Shown: piece by piece, positions 35,579-43,727 of the stretch
Layout of the letters: every line of letters starts with the position of its first letter
How positions within the stretch are numbered: the first letter of the stretch is position 1
Assembly (NCBI RefSeq): GCF_014172405.1
Contig: NZ_WNXC01000001.1
Span: 992,001 to 1,056,000, forward strand
Direction of reading: 5' to 3'
From: Pedobacter gandavensis
Lineage (GTDB): Bacteria > Bacteroidota > Bacteroidia > Sphingobacteriales > Sphingobacteriaceae
Length of the DNA: 64,000 nt
The notes under the pieces: model-generated
The model's database searches: none
The model's input: only the letters and a program-made list of their open reading frames with translations
What the model was told of the DNA's origin: nothing
Made by a program: the position numbers and the translations under genes

Positions 35579-38338
35579 TTATAAGGTGTAGCGTAGTCCT
35601 AACTGATAATTTTGTCCGTAGCTACTTTTACTCGCCAAGGTTTGGTTACTTCCTACAGTTTGATAGGATACAGGTGCAGCATTTCCCGTTGGAGGTTGTT
35701 TGATGTACATCTCATCAGGGGTATTTAATAGATTCTGAACCTTCACAAAAACGGCTAGGTGGTTTTTGAATCTTTTTTCAGCCGAGAAATCAAAGGTACT
35801 GGCACCTTTCTGCCATTGGTCAAGTTCATAGTATGGAGAGACTACCGCTATACGCTCGCCCGTATATTGCCAGGCCAGTTGCACATCAATACCCTGTTTA
35901 ACACTTTTGTACAGTAAGGCCGCATTGGCAATATTTTTCGATTGTCCCTGCAAAGGTCTTTTTTGCAAAGGCGCTACAATTTGTTTGTTAATGGTTTGGA
36001 ATTTAGTAGTCGTTATAGCGGAGTTCGTATAAGTATAATTGGCCCTGAAACCGAAGTTTCGGATGTATTTTTCATACACCAGTTCAAAACCAAAATTCGT
36101 AGCATCGCCAAAATTTTGTGGCGCATAGGTATCAAACTTATCGTTGATAAAACCAAACTCAATAGGGTTGTGGATTTTTTTATAGAAAGCCCCGATCAGG
36201 ATTTGTTCGTTTGATTTAGGAAAAAGCTCATAACGAATGTCAAAATTATCAGCAGTTGCATGTTTCAGCTCTGGATTACCCGTTTCATTATACTCATCCC
36301 CTTTTCTTGGAGCAGGTACCAATTCATAAAAACTTGGCCTGTTGATGGAAGCGAAATAAGATAACCTTAAATTGGTCTTCTGATTTAAGATGTACTTGAT
36401 GTTGATGCTTGGCAACAGATCCGAATAGCTTTTATCACCGGTTTTACCTGCCTGTGTTACCGGCAAATCATTATCATAATGTTGCTTTGTATTTTCAACC
36501 CTTAAGCCAAGCAAGGTCTCGAATTTGTTCAGCTTAAACTTCAGCATCCCAAAGCCAGCCGTCACATCTTCCGTAGCGCGATAAGTATTGGCATTCTCAG
36601 GAGAACCATCCGGATTGCTTACAGACCATTTGAAGTCGTAGATATTGGTCCACTCCTGAAATGTTCCATCATTATTTGGAACCGTCTTCAACAGATAATC
36701 CTGATAAAGATTGTTTCTCTTTTTATTTCGGTACATCGCCCCACCGGTCAAGGTGAAAGGAATATTCATCAGCTTATTGGTATAGGCCAGATTCGCATAT
36801 CCCGACAGATCTTTATCGCTATTGTTCTCCCAAATGCGATGATAATCTACTGCTTTGTTTGGATGTTGGTATGGATTTGGATTTGTTCCATCTGCATAAA
36901 ACCCGGTATCATAGCCGTATTCAGCCAGGTCTGGGATGTTACTTTTAGCAATGGAATAGGCCCCTATCCAGTTGAATTTTAAGCCCGGAATTAAAGTATG
37001 TTGTCCATCAATCGTCGTATTGGTTATAGATTGATGCTGATATTTTGAACGCCCAAAATACGAAACCTGAGCAGTTCCGTAACCCTCACGTGGAGGCGTT
37101 TGGATACTATCCCTTGTCAGACGCGCCTGTGCATCATCCAGAATGGCATGAAAAGCATAAGCACTGATCTTGTTTTTATCATTAAAACGATAGTCCACTT
37201 TTGCATTTAAACCGATGCGTGTTACCTGAGTAGAATAATCTCTGGAACTGGCATGTTTGATCAACAGCACACCAGGTGCATTCGCCTGATCCAGGTATTG
37301 ATCCCCGGGTACAAAAATATTCGTATAGCTACGGTAGGTATTCTGATAAGAACCACCCAACATTACCCCGAGTTTTTGACCTAAGAAACGATTACCTATG
37401 GAAAGGTTCGCCAATAAATTTGGCCTGAAACTTTTCCCGGTATAGTTTAAATTATCACGGGTAAAATCCTCCGGTTTTGCCAGATAAGATGGCCCATTAA
37501 TTTCATAAGGTGATTTTCTGTTGATGGCATTGACCGGAAAAGCATTAAATCCATGATTAAACACATGCTGATTTGCACCCGTAGAAATGCTGGCATTCAA
37601 ATACTGGTGCTCAGGTGCATTTTTCATCACCATATTTACCACACCTCCAATAGCATCACCTTCCATATCAGGTGTGAGTGTTTTACTGATTTCAATACGT
37701 TCAACCAGATCGGAAGGAAAAATATCTAAGGGTACATATCTATTTTTATTATCCGGACTTGGCACTTTGATGCCATTGATCAGCGTATAGTTATACCTTT
37801 TATCCATGCCCCTGATGATGGCATAACGTCCCTCACCATTACCACTCCTTTCCAGGGAAACACCTGATACCCGTTGTATCACATTGGCGACTGTAATGTC
37901 TGGTGACAACTGGATTGCTCTGGCGGAAATTAGATTGACCACATTATCCGCGTTCTGTTCATGTTTACGTACCGAAGCATCGGTTTCTCTGTTCGTTTTA
38001 CCAGCGATCTCTACATTATTAAGCACGGCAGCTGTGTTTTTAAGCAAGAAATTCAAGCGTATATGACCATTCAGTACAATAGTAGTATCCTTAGTTTGGT
38101 TGCCCAGAAAACGGCAGCGGAGTTTATAAGTACCAGACTTAAGATTGGCTAAAGAATAAGAGCCATCCAAACCAGCCTGGGTATTTCTGTTTATGGCTTC
38201 AATAGAAACGGTAGCCCCAATTAATTGCTCCTTATTTTCCGCATCCAGCACTACTCCTTTTATGGAGTAAAGCGTCTGACTTCTTACAGAAAAACAAAAG
38301 GTAAAAAAGAATAAAAATACGAGTAAAGGTCTTTGCAT
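35579..38338 (-). CDS. TonB-dependent outer-membrane receptor with carboxypeptidase-like N-terminal domain
   Basis: A protein of 919 residues. Signal peptide (cleavage near RSQ), CarboxypepD_reg-like domain (LYSIKGVVLDAENKEQLIGA, SYSLANLKSGTYKLRCRFLG), plug (VVNLISARAIQLSPDITVAN, VIQRVSGVSLERSG, IRGMDKRYNYTLINGIKVPS, IEISKTLTPDMEGDAIGGVV) and a barrel ending YQLGLRYTL. It is not SusC-like. The DMEGDAIGGVVNMV motif places it with receptors related to those for catecholate siderophores, colicins and phosphorylated nutrients. It is the first gene of the operon with two lipoproteins and a phosphoesterase, so import of an organic phosphate is the favoured idea. Confidence 0.92.
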   Translation of the reverse strand: MQRPLLVFLFFFTFCFSVRSQTLYSIKGVVLDAENKEQLIGATVSIEAINRNTQAGLDGSYSLANLKSGTYKLRCRFLGNQTKDTTIVLNGHIRLNFLLKNTAAVLNNVEIAGKTNRETDASVRKHEQNADNVVNLISARAIQLSPDITVANVIQRVSGVSLERSGNGEGRYAIIRGMDKRYNYTLINGIKVPSPDNKNRYVPLDIFPSDLVERIEISKTLTPDMEGDAIGGVVNMVMKNAPEHQYLNASISTGANQHVFNHGFNAFPVNAINRKSPYEINGPSYLAKPEDFTRDNLNYTGKSFRPNLLANLSIGNRFLGQKLGVMLGGSYQNTYRSYTNIFVPGDQYLDQANAPGVLLIKHASSRDYSTQVTRIGLNAKVDYRFNDKNKISAYAFHAILDDAQARLTRDSIQTPPREGYGTAQVSYFGRSKYQHQSITNTTIDGQHTLIPGLKFNWIGAYSIAKSNIPDLAEYGYDTGFYADGTNPNPYQHPNKAVDYHRIWENNSDKDLSGYANLAYTNKLMNIPFTLTGGAMYRNKKRNNLYQDYLLKTVPNNDGTFQEWTNIYDFKWSVSNPDGSPENANTYRATEDVTAGFGMLKFKLNKFETLLGLRVENTKQHYDNDLPVTQAGKTGDKSYSDLLPSINIKYILNQKTNLRLSYFASINRPSFYELVPAPRKGDEYNETGNPELKHATADNFDIRYELFPKSNEQILIGAFYKKIHNPIEFGFINDKFDTYAPQNFGDATNFGFELVYEKYIRNFGFRANYTYTNSAITTTKFQTINKQIVAPLQKRPLQGQSKNIANAALLYKSVKQGIDVQLAWQYTGERIAVVSPYYELDQWQKGASTFDFSAEKRFKNHLAVFVKVQNLLNTPDEMYIKQPPTGNAAPVSYQTVGSNQTLASKSSYGQNYQLGLRYTL

Positions 38339-38574
38339 ATATCTAAATTTTAGGCAAAGAAAAACGAATAATCCAGCTAACGATTACAGAAGGAAGATGG
38401 TTACAAAAACTTCATTATGTATTAACAACACTTCAGAAAAAAACCAACAAAACACTATAATTCAGCAAACTACCTAACAAAAAGCTGCAGTTAAATTAAC
38501 ACGATCAAACGAAACTTATTCCAATCCTGGGCTGTTTGGTATTTGTTATTATTATTTAACTTAAATATTGTCTT
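38339..38574. other. Intergenic region between the TonB-receptor operon and the DinB remnant
   Basis: 236 bp, A/T-rich. It should hold the minus-strand promoter of the TonB-receptor operon. No RNA gene, repeat or clear operator was seen. Confidence 0.4.
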
Positions 38575-38757
38575 ATGATACTGCAATACCTGACTACTGA
38601 ATTCGAGAATGAAGTAAACAACACCGGTAAATTGTTACAGGCAGTGCCGGTAAAAAACCTAGGTTATAAACCTTCAGAAATCTCCTGAACCATGGGCGAA
38701 CTGGCTCAACACATTGCCACTATTTATTACTGGTATGCAGGAAGTCAGAAAAATTAA
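38575..38757 (+). pseudogene. DinB-family protein remnant (broken by an in-frame TGA and truncated)
   Basis: The frame starts with ATG at 38575 and reads MILQYLTTEFENEVNNTGKL and on to PSEIS, then a TGA at codon 38 (38686-38688), then TMGELAQHIATIYYWY and a TAA at 38755. Both halves match the first helix pair of DinB/YfiT four-helix proteins, where a segment like 'KSMTLGELAxHIA' is usual. So the TGA sits inside a normally continuous conserved block, and the remaining two thirds of the protein (about 100 residues) are missing. DinB proteins are thiol- or metal-dependent enzymes of stress and detoxification. Confidence 0.75.
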
Positions 38758-38788
38758 GCCATTCAAATCGTAGATTTGAAAAAAAACC

Positions 38789-39112
38789 ATGTCAGATAAA
38801 CCAATTGAATGCTGTAAAAAACAACCAGAAGAGTGCAAGAACATGATCGACATCCGTCAGGAAATAGATTGCATTGATCAGCAAATCATTGACCTCATCG
38901 CTAAGCGTTACCAATACGTAAAATCCGCTTCTAAATTCAAAACGGATGAAACATCGGTAAAAGCACCTGAGAGATTTGCCGCAATGCTCTTAGAAAGAAG
39001 AAAATGGGCTGAACTGCAAAATATTGATCCAGATGTTATTGAAAAACTATATACTGATCTTGTGCAATACTTCATCAATGAGGAGTTGAAACACTGGAAA
39101 GCACAAGCTTAA
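38789..39112 (+). CDS. PchB-like isochorismate pyruvate lyase / chorismate mutase (AroQ fold)
   Basis: A protein of 107 residues in the AroQ all-helical fold. It follows Pseudomonas PchB along nearly its whole length: PEECKNMIDIR at the start, DCIDQQIIDLIAKRYQYVKS, the active-site loop SASKFKTDETSVKAPERFAA (PchB: ASRFKASEAAIPAPERVAA), then LLERRKWAEL and YFINEELKHWK. PchB splits isochorismate into salicylate and pyruvate and has weak chorismate mutase activity. The loop Lys and the Arg/Glu helix residues are present. No isochorismate synthase gene is near, so a salicylate pathway is not shown. The N-terminus has three closely spaced Cys. Confidence 0.85.
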   Translation: MSDKPIECCKKQPEECKNMIDIRQEIDCIDQQIIDLIAKRYQYVKSASKFKTDETSVKAPERFAAMLLERRKWAELQNIDPDVIEKLYTDLVQYFINEELKHWKAQA

Positions 39113-39142
39113 TACTTTCCGCGTTTCAGCTTCTCTTTAACC

Positions 39143-39865
39143 TTACTTGATTCCGCCAAAAGCAGCGAAACAGGAATTCTTATGTAGTATTTCGACATTT
39201 TTGAACCCCACTTGGCGCAGCAAATTCAGCTGATAATTTAAAGAACGTGGCGTATCCTCATAAGCGATATATTCAAATACCTTTTGTCCATATTCCGGGC
39301 CACCCAATGTTTCCAGATACGTTCTGTATTTATCCTGGAAAAGCAAGGAAATCAACTCCGAGTCATGCGCAATTAAATCAGATATCCAAAAGCTCCCTCC
39401 GGGCTTAATTGCGCGATACACCTTGCCAAACATGAGCTCCCAATCCGCATCGGTACGTAAATGATGGAAGGTAGCTGCCGCCAATACAATATCAAAATGT
39501 TGATCAGGTAAATCAAGATTACGCATGTCGTCTTGTATTACGTTTACATGTCCACGAGTTGCTGCGGAAGTCCTTTCTTTTGCTCTTTCGAGCATTGGCA
39601 TACTCAAATCATTCAGTGTACAATTCAAATCAGGAATTTTGCTTAACATTTTCAAGGTATAATTACCGGCACCGCAACCGATGTCTAGTAATTCTTTAGC
39701 ATTTGGGCTGATGTATTTCGCGGCCTCTGTGCATAATTCCATGGTTAATGGGGCATCAATCGTGGTTTGTTGCCCTGCTTCAAGGTTTGAAAAGCGTTCT
39801 ACATCCTGATCAAACCTCGCTTTTATTTCTTCGTTAGTCGCCTTTTCTGAATATTCTGTTTTCAT
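39143..39865 (-). CDS. Class I SAM-dependent methyltransferase
   Basis: A protein of 240 residues. Motif I is LLDIGCGAGNYTLKML (59-74) with D61, motif II is around LNDLSMPMLERA, and motif IV is LPDQHFDIVLAAATFHHL. This is the Methyltransf_11/25-type of Rossmann fold. The substrate cannot be predicted from the sequence. It lies divergent from the LysR gene with an intergenic space of 92 bp. A TAGTTTTG -7-like box is present at 39894-39901 (minus strand). Confidence 0.85.
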   Translation of the reverse strand: MKTEYSEKATNEEIKARFDQDVERFSNLEAGQQTTIDAPLTMELCTEAAKYISPNAKELLDIGCGAGNYTLKMLSKIPDLNCTLNDLSMPMLERAKERTSAATRGHVNVIQDDMRNLDLPDQHFDIVLAAATFHHLRTDADWELMFGKVYRAIKPGGSFWISDLIAHDSELISLLFQDKYRTYLETLGGPEYGQKVFEYIAYEDTPRSLNYQLNLLRQVGFKNVEILHKNSCFAAFGGIK

Positions 39866-39893
39866 AATTCATTTTTTATTTGCCAAAACTAAA

Positions 39894-39901
39894 GGCTTTG
39901 A
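39894..39901 (-). promoter_or_regulatory. Candidate -7 box TAGTTTTG for the methyltransferase gene
   Basis: An exact match of TAnnTTTG on the minus strand, about 29 bp before the ATG at 39865. No clear -33 TTG at the usual spacing. Confidence 0.35.
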
Positions 39902-39907
39902 TCATAT

Positions 39908-39951
39908 TTGAAAAATACCAATTTTATCAATCTATAATACCTTTTAGGTAT
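39908..39951. promoter_or_regulatory. Inverted repeats in the methyltransferase-LysR divergent intergenic region
   Basis: Two dyads lie side by side: TTGAAAAAT against ATTTTATCAA (39908-39930, one base unpaired) and ATACC-TTTTA-GGTAT (39937-39951). LysR proteins bind A/T-rich dyads with a T-N11-A core, often between themselves and a divergent target. The second dyad ends 6 bp before the LysR ATG, so it may serve autorepression. Confidence 0.4.
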
Positions 39952-39957
39952 CAAGCT

Positions 39958-40842
39958 ATGGAACTCAGGCATCTTTTATATTTCAAAACCGTTGCAGAGG
40001 AACTGCATTTTACAAAAGCTGCAGCCAGGCTTTTCATTTCTCAACCACCATTGAGTCGGCAGATTAAAGAATTGGAAGAAGAGTTAGCCGTACAGTTGTT
40101 TACACGTAACAACAAACAAGTGAGCCTAACGGACGCTGGAAAATACTTCAAAAAGGAGGTGGATGAAATTTTCGCAAAGCTGGAAGAGAGTAAAAATATG
40201 GCGCTCCAAATTCATTTAAATACCAGCGGCGAATTAAAGATTGGCTATATCAGTTCTGTTTATCAATCCCATCTGGCAGAAATCCTAAAGGCCATGCGTG
40301 TAGAATTTCCCTATATTAAAACGGGCTTATTTGAAATGCCAACAGTCAGCCAAATAGAAGCATTGGAACAAGGAAAATTAGATGTAGGTATTTTAAGAGC
40401 ACCGGTTCTTTCCGAGAAACTATTGGTTAAAACTTTATTTTTTGATCCTTTTGTAGTGGTCATTCCCTATTCCGAGCAAAAATTCGACACGAATAAGGAA
40501 CTGGCTGATTTTTTAAAAAAGAATCCATTTATATTTTTCAACAAGGAGTTTGCACCACATTACAACGATAAGCTCATGGAAATCTGTAAACGCCTTCAGT
40601 TTACTCCTGATATTACCCATGAGGCCAATAATGTACATTCCATATTACAGTTGGTGGAAGCAGGTCTGGGCGTATCGATATTACCTTTATCTCTAAAAAA
40701 GCAATATGACCATTTAAAAGTTTCTTTTGTTGAACTGATCGATATCCCCGTAAATACGGAAGTTGTTGTCGCCTATAAACCCAACGCTCAGCATCCTGCA
40801 TTGCAATGGTTTATTGACAATTACAGCAGTGAGAGCGAATAA
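39958..40842 (+). CDS. LysR-family transcriptional regulator
   Basis: A protein of 294 residues from the ATG at 39958; the frame continues upstream but only this start gives the family-typical beginning MELRHLLYFKTVAEELHFTK. The helix-turn-helix is AAARLFISQPPLSRQIKELE, followed by the linker helix and a periplasmic-binding-like effector domain (LKIGYISSVYQSHL, GLGVSILPLSL). It sits divergent from the methyltransferase, the most likely target. Its stop codon directly abuts the stop of the convergent SUMF1 gene. Confidence 0.93.
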   Translation: MELRHLLYFKTVAEELHFTKAAARLFISQPPLSRQIKELEEELAVQLFTRNNKQVSLTDAGKYFKKEVDEIFAKLEESKNMALQIHLNTSGELKIGYISSVYQSHLAEILKAMRVEFPYIKTGLFEMPTVSQIEALEQGKLDVGILRAPVLSEKLLVKTLFFDPFVVVIPYSEQKFDTNKELADFLKKNPFIFFNKEFAPHYNDKLMEICKRLQFTPDITHEANNVHSILQLVEAGLGVSILPLSLKKQYDHLKVSFVELIDIPVNTEVVVAYKPNAQHPALQWFIDNYSSESE

Positions 40843-41562
40843 TTAACCTTTAAGGGATTCATCTTTACCACTGTTTTTTGCAATTCTAAATCCCAGATCG
40901 TCAATCTTAAATTTTAAAGGGTGACTTCTTCTCCTCGTCGTCGCCATGACGCTCCGTTCTTCATCACACCAACCGCCCCCTCTAAAAATCCGATACGAAC
41001 CATAAACCGTTTCATCATAAATATCGGAACACCATTCCCAAACGTTACCTAACATATCATAGAGTCCCCATTGGTTAGGCTCCTTCTCTCCAACCACATG
41101 TGTTTTCTTTTCAGAATTGGATTTGAACCAGGCAATGCGATCTAATTCTCCATATCTTATCGCTGTTGTGTTCGCTTTACAAGCATACTCCCATTCTGTT
41201 TCCGTTGGCAAACGATATCCATCTGCGGTGATATCAAGGCTAATCTCTTCGTTTTTATCATGAATAGTATAACAAGGTTTTAGCCCTTTCAGACTAGATA
41301 ATGTGTTACAAAAAATAACCGCATCTTTCCAGGTTACAGTCTCCACAGGTAGTTTATCACCTATAAAAGTACTTGGCCGCTCTTTTATAACTTCAAAATA
41401 CAGTTCCTGTGTTACAGGAAACTTTGCCAGCAAAAATGGTTGAACTTCTACCTTCCATTGCTGCTTTATCCGATCGTCTCTAAGTTCAATTACACCGCCG
41501 GGTATGGCTACCATTTGATCACTTAGATTTAATATATTGGTTGCATTAATTGCTTCCTGCAT
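40843..41562 (-). CDS. SUMF1/formylglycine-generating-like domain protein, active cysteine pair incomplete
   Basis: A protein of 239 residues without signal peptide. The SUMF1 fold is clear: LLAKFPVTQELYFEV, DGYRLPTETEWEYACKA, YDMLGNVWEWCSD, IFRGGGWCDEE and the closing LGFRIAKN. In true formylglycine-generating enzymes two cysteines coordinate copper, the second in a 'R-x-x-C-R' like segment before the last motif; here that segment is ATTRRRSHP without cysteine. The protein is therefore probably a non-FGE member, such as those acting in ergothioneine or other sulfur chemistry, or a binding protein. It is downstream of a GNAT gene in the same direction. Confidence 0.8.
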   Translation of the reverse strand: MQEAINATNILNLSDQMVAIPGGVIELRDDRIKQQWKVEVQPFLLAKFPVTQELYFEVIKERPSTFIGDKLPVETVTWKDAVIFCNTLSSLKGLKPCYTIHDKNEEISLDITADGYRLPTETEWEYACKANTTAIRYGELDRIAWFKSNSEKKTHVVGEKEPNQWGLYDMLGNVWEWCSDIYDETVYGSYRIFRGGGWCDEERSVMATTRRRSHPLKFKIDDLGFRIAKNSGKDESLKG

Positions 41563-41622
41563 CTGACTATTATTTGTCTTAGTTTTTTATTCAACAATTT
41601 TCTAATCCCCACCGAATTAGCT

Positions 41623-42132
41623 TTACAGTTGCAAAGCATAAATAAGTTCATCTGCAAATTCGCCATCTGGCCAGGCAATTTTTTTCGCCTGTAAAAATTT
41701 GAAACCGAACCTTTGATTTGCAGCTCTGGAGATTTCATTACCAGCTCTGTGAGAAACCACAATGATATGGCATTTTTTCTCCTTTGCCCAGTCAATTCGC
41801 GCTTCATAAAATAATTTAGACAGTCCTTTTCCACGATACAAAGGCTTAATAAAAGAAGCAAATAGAATCGCCTTTGTCGCATCTTCCTTTTTGATGGCTA
41901 CACCAGTCAGCCCTATTAAGGATTCCATATCATATAAACCAAAAATGGCGCGCGCATCATTTTCCAAAAATGCAACCCAGTCATTCTGACTATATGCAGC
42001 TTCTTTCTGGTAGTTGCTACCAAACATCTCAGGGTTAGTTTGCAATGCTTCTAACCTAATTGACTTATAAGCTTCCCATTCTGTTGGGAGCATACGGTGT
42101 AAGGAGTAGTTGTTTTTTGTGTTATGCTTCAT
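41623..42132 (-). CDS. GNAT family N-acetyltransferase
   Basis: A protein of 169 residues starting at the ATG at 42130-42132 (a TTG six bases upstream is in frame but less likely). It has the GNAT order: YSLHRMLPTEWEAYKSIRLE, an acceptor-side strand FGLYDMESLIGLTGVAI, the acetyl-CoA pyrophosphate loop in SFIKPLYRGKGLSKLFYEAR, and the last strand with NQRFGFKFLQ. Acceptor unknown. It is divergent from the S41 peptidase gene and followed 60 bp later by the SUMF1 gene. Confidence 0.87.
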   Translation of the reverse strand: MKHNTKNNYSLHRMLPTEWEAYKSIRLEALQTNPEMFGSNYQKEAAYSQNDWVAFLENDARAIFGLYDMESLIGLTGVAIKKEDATKAILFASFIKPLYRGKGLSKLFYEARIDWAKEKKCHIIVVSHRAGNEISRAANQRFGFKFLQAKKIAWPDGEFADELIYALQL

Positions 42133-42236
42133 TATCAATTTTAACGGCTAATCATCATTCATCAATAACGCTATTTTATTTTATAAATGATAATAATTCT
42201 GATGACTATATTAGCCGTCTAAAGAAGCCTCTGCCC

Positions 42237-43682
42237 ATGACTGTTGATAAAATTCATCAAACCATTTATTTCCTTTTCCTGGTTTGCTTTTCAATAGTTT
42301 CCAACGGTCAAACCACAAATAGAATCCTTAATATTAGCCACATTGAGGCCTTAAAACAAGATTTTAGGCTTTTTAGAAATAATATTCAAAAAAGTTATCC
42401 GTCACTCGACCGCTATTCAGATGGCAACAAAATGGAAACCTTATTTGACAGCAGCTATGCTTCAATAAATGAAAAGACAACTGATTTAACATTTTACAAA
42501 CAGCTTAAAATGCTCTTAAGTGAAATGAAGGATGGGCATTTATACTGTAGTTTACCTCCTGGCTTAGAAACAGACAGGAATGAAAAGACTTTGTTCTTTC
42601 CGCTAAAACTACAATTTATAGCGCGTAAAGTTTATGTAATATCAGCCACAAACGCCCAAATTCCTGCCGGATCTGAAATCAAATCCATTAACGAAAAACC
42701 AATCGACACCATTATAACTGAACTCCTGAAGTATATCCCTGCTGATGGAAATATCCAAACTAAAAAATACCACATACTCAATAACTTTTTCTACTTCTAT
42801 TACTTCATTGCATTTGATGAATCCCCTACCTTTGATATCCAATTCAAATCACCAGATGGACAATTAAAAAATTCAAAAATCAAGGCGGATTTAGAACAAA
42901 ACATCATTGGACCTGAAATCGCTGCTCCTCCTCAATCTCTTCTTGACTTTTCTATTGAACCTGATCAGACTGCTTTAATTACTATAAAAACTTTTGATCC
43001 ATCAGCGTTGAAAGGAAATTTCAGTGACTTTCTAGAAACGAGTTTTAAGCAAATCAAGGACTTAAAGCTTAATAAGCTAATCATCGATTTACGCGGAAAT
43101 AGTGGCGGAAAGGATACCTATGGCAGCTTATTGTATTCATATTTAGCGAATAAGCCTTTTAGATATTACAAAAACCTTCAGACTGCGACTAACAACCTGG
43201 ACTTTAATCAATTCAAAAGCACAGTTTCCTCCTATAATGATTTACAACCTTCCATGTTAAGGAGAGTCAAGAATAATCAATATCAATTAGGGAAAGAAGC
43301 GCATCCAAATTTGCAATTGTTCCAACCGAATAATTACCACTATAATGGTAAAGTACTATTTCTAATTGACGGGTTATCCTTTTCTACGACCTCCGAGTTC
43401 TGTGCCATAGCCTACAGCCATAAGCGTGGTGATTTTATTGGGGAAGAAACAGGTGGAACTTACGAAGGCAACACCTCTGGTGTACAGTCTGAGTTTACAC
43501 TACCAAACACGAAAATTCAGGTTTCCTTTGGTACCATAAAATACGAAATGGCTGTAAACAGTGTAGCTGAACCAGGAAAAGGTATTGTTCCTCAGCATAA
43601 GGTAATCTCCACAATTCAAGATCTCATTGAAAGGAAAGACGTACAATTAACCTATGCCATTTGGTTAGCAAACCAGAAATAA
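42237..43682 (+). CDS. Secreted S41 family peptidase (CtpA/tricorn core type)
   Basis: A protein of 481 residues from the ATG at 42237; an upstream part of the frame overlaps the divergent GNAT gene and is discarded. A signal peptide (IYFLFLVCFSIVSNGQ) comes first. The peptidase core shows LIIDLRGNSGGKDTYG and VLFLIDGLSFSTTSEFCAI, where the Ser of S-F-S-T-T-S is the likely nucleophile, followed by GDFIGEETGG. No classical PDZ was seen. It probably acts in the periplasm. No terminator was recognised before the convergent monooxygenase gene. Confidence 0.85.
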   Translation: MTVDKIHQTIYFLFLVCFSIVSNGQTTNRILNISHIEALKQDFRLFRNNIQKSYPSLDRYSDGNKMETLFDSSYASINEKTTDLTFYKQLKMLLSEMKDGHLYCSLPPGLETDRNEKTLFFPLKLQFIARKVYVISATNAQIPAGSEIKSINEKPIDTIITELLKYIPADGNIQTKKYHILNNFFYFYYFIAFDESPTFDIQFKSPDGQLKNSKIKADLEQNIIGPEIAAPPQSLLDFSIEPDQTALITIKTFDPSALKGNFSDFLETSFKQIKDLKLNKLIIDLRGNSGGKDTYGSLLYSYLANKPFRYYKNLQTATNNLDFNQFKSTVSSYNDLQPSMLRRVKNNQYQLGKEAHPNLQLFQPNNYHYNGKVLFLIDGLSFSTTSEFCAIAYSHKRGDFIGEETGGTYEGNTSGVQSEFTLPNTKIQVSFGTIKYEMAVNSVAEPGKGIVPQHKVISTIQDLIERKDVQLTYAIWLANQK

Positions 43683-43727
43683 CAGGCTTTAAAGAGTAAC
43701 TTGGCCACTCAAGCGCAACACCAAGAA

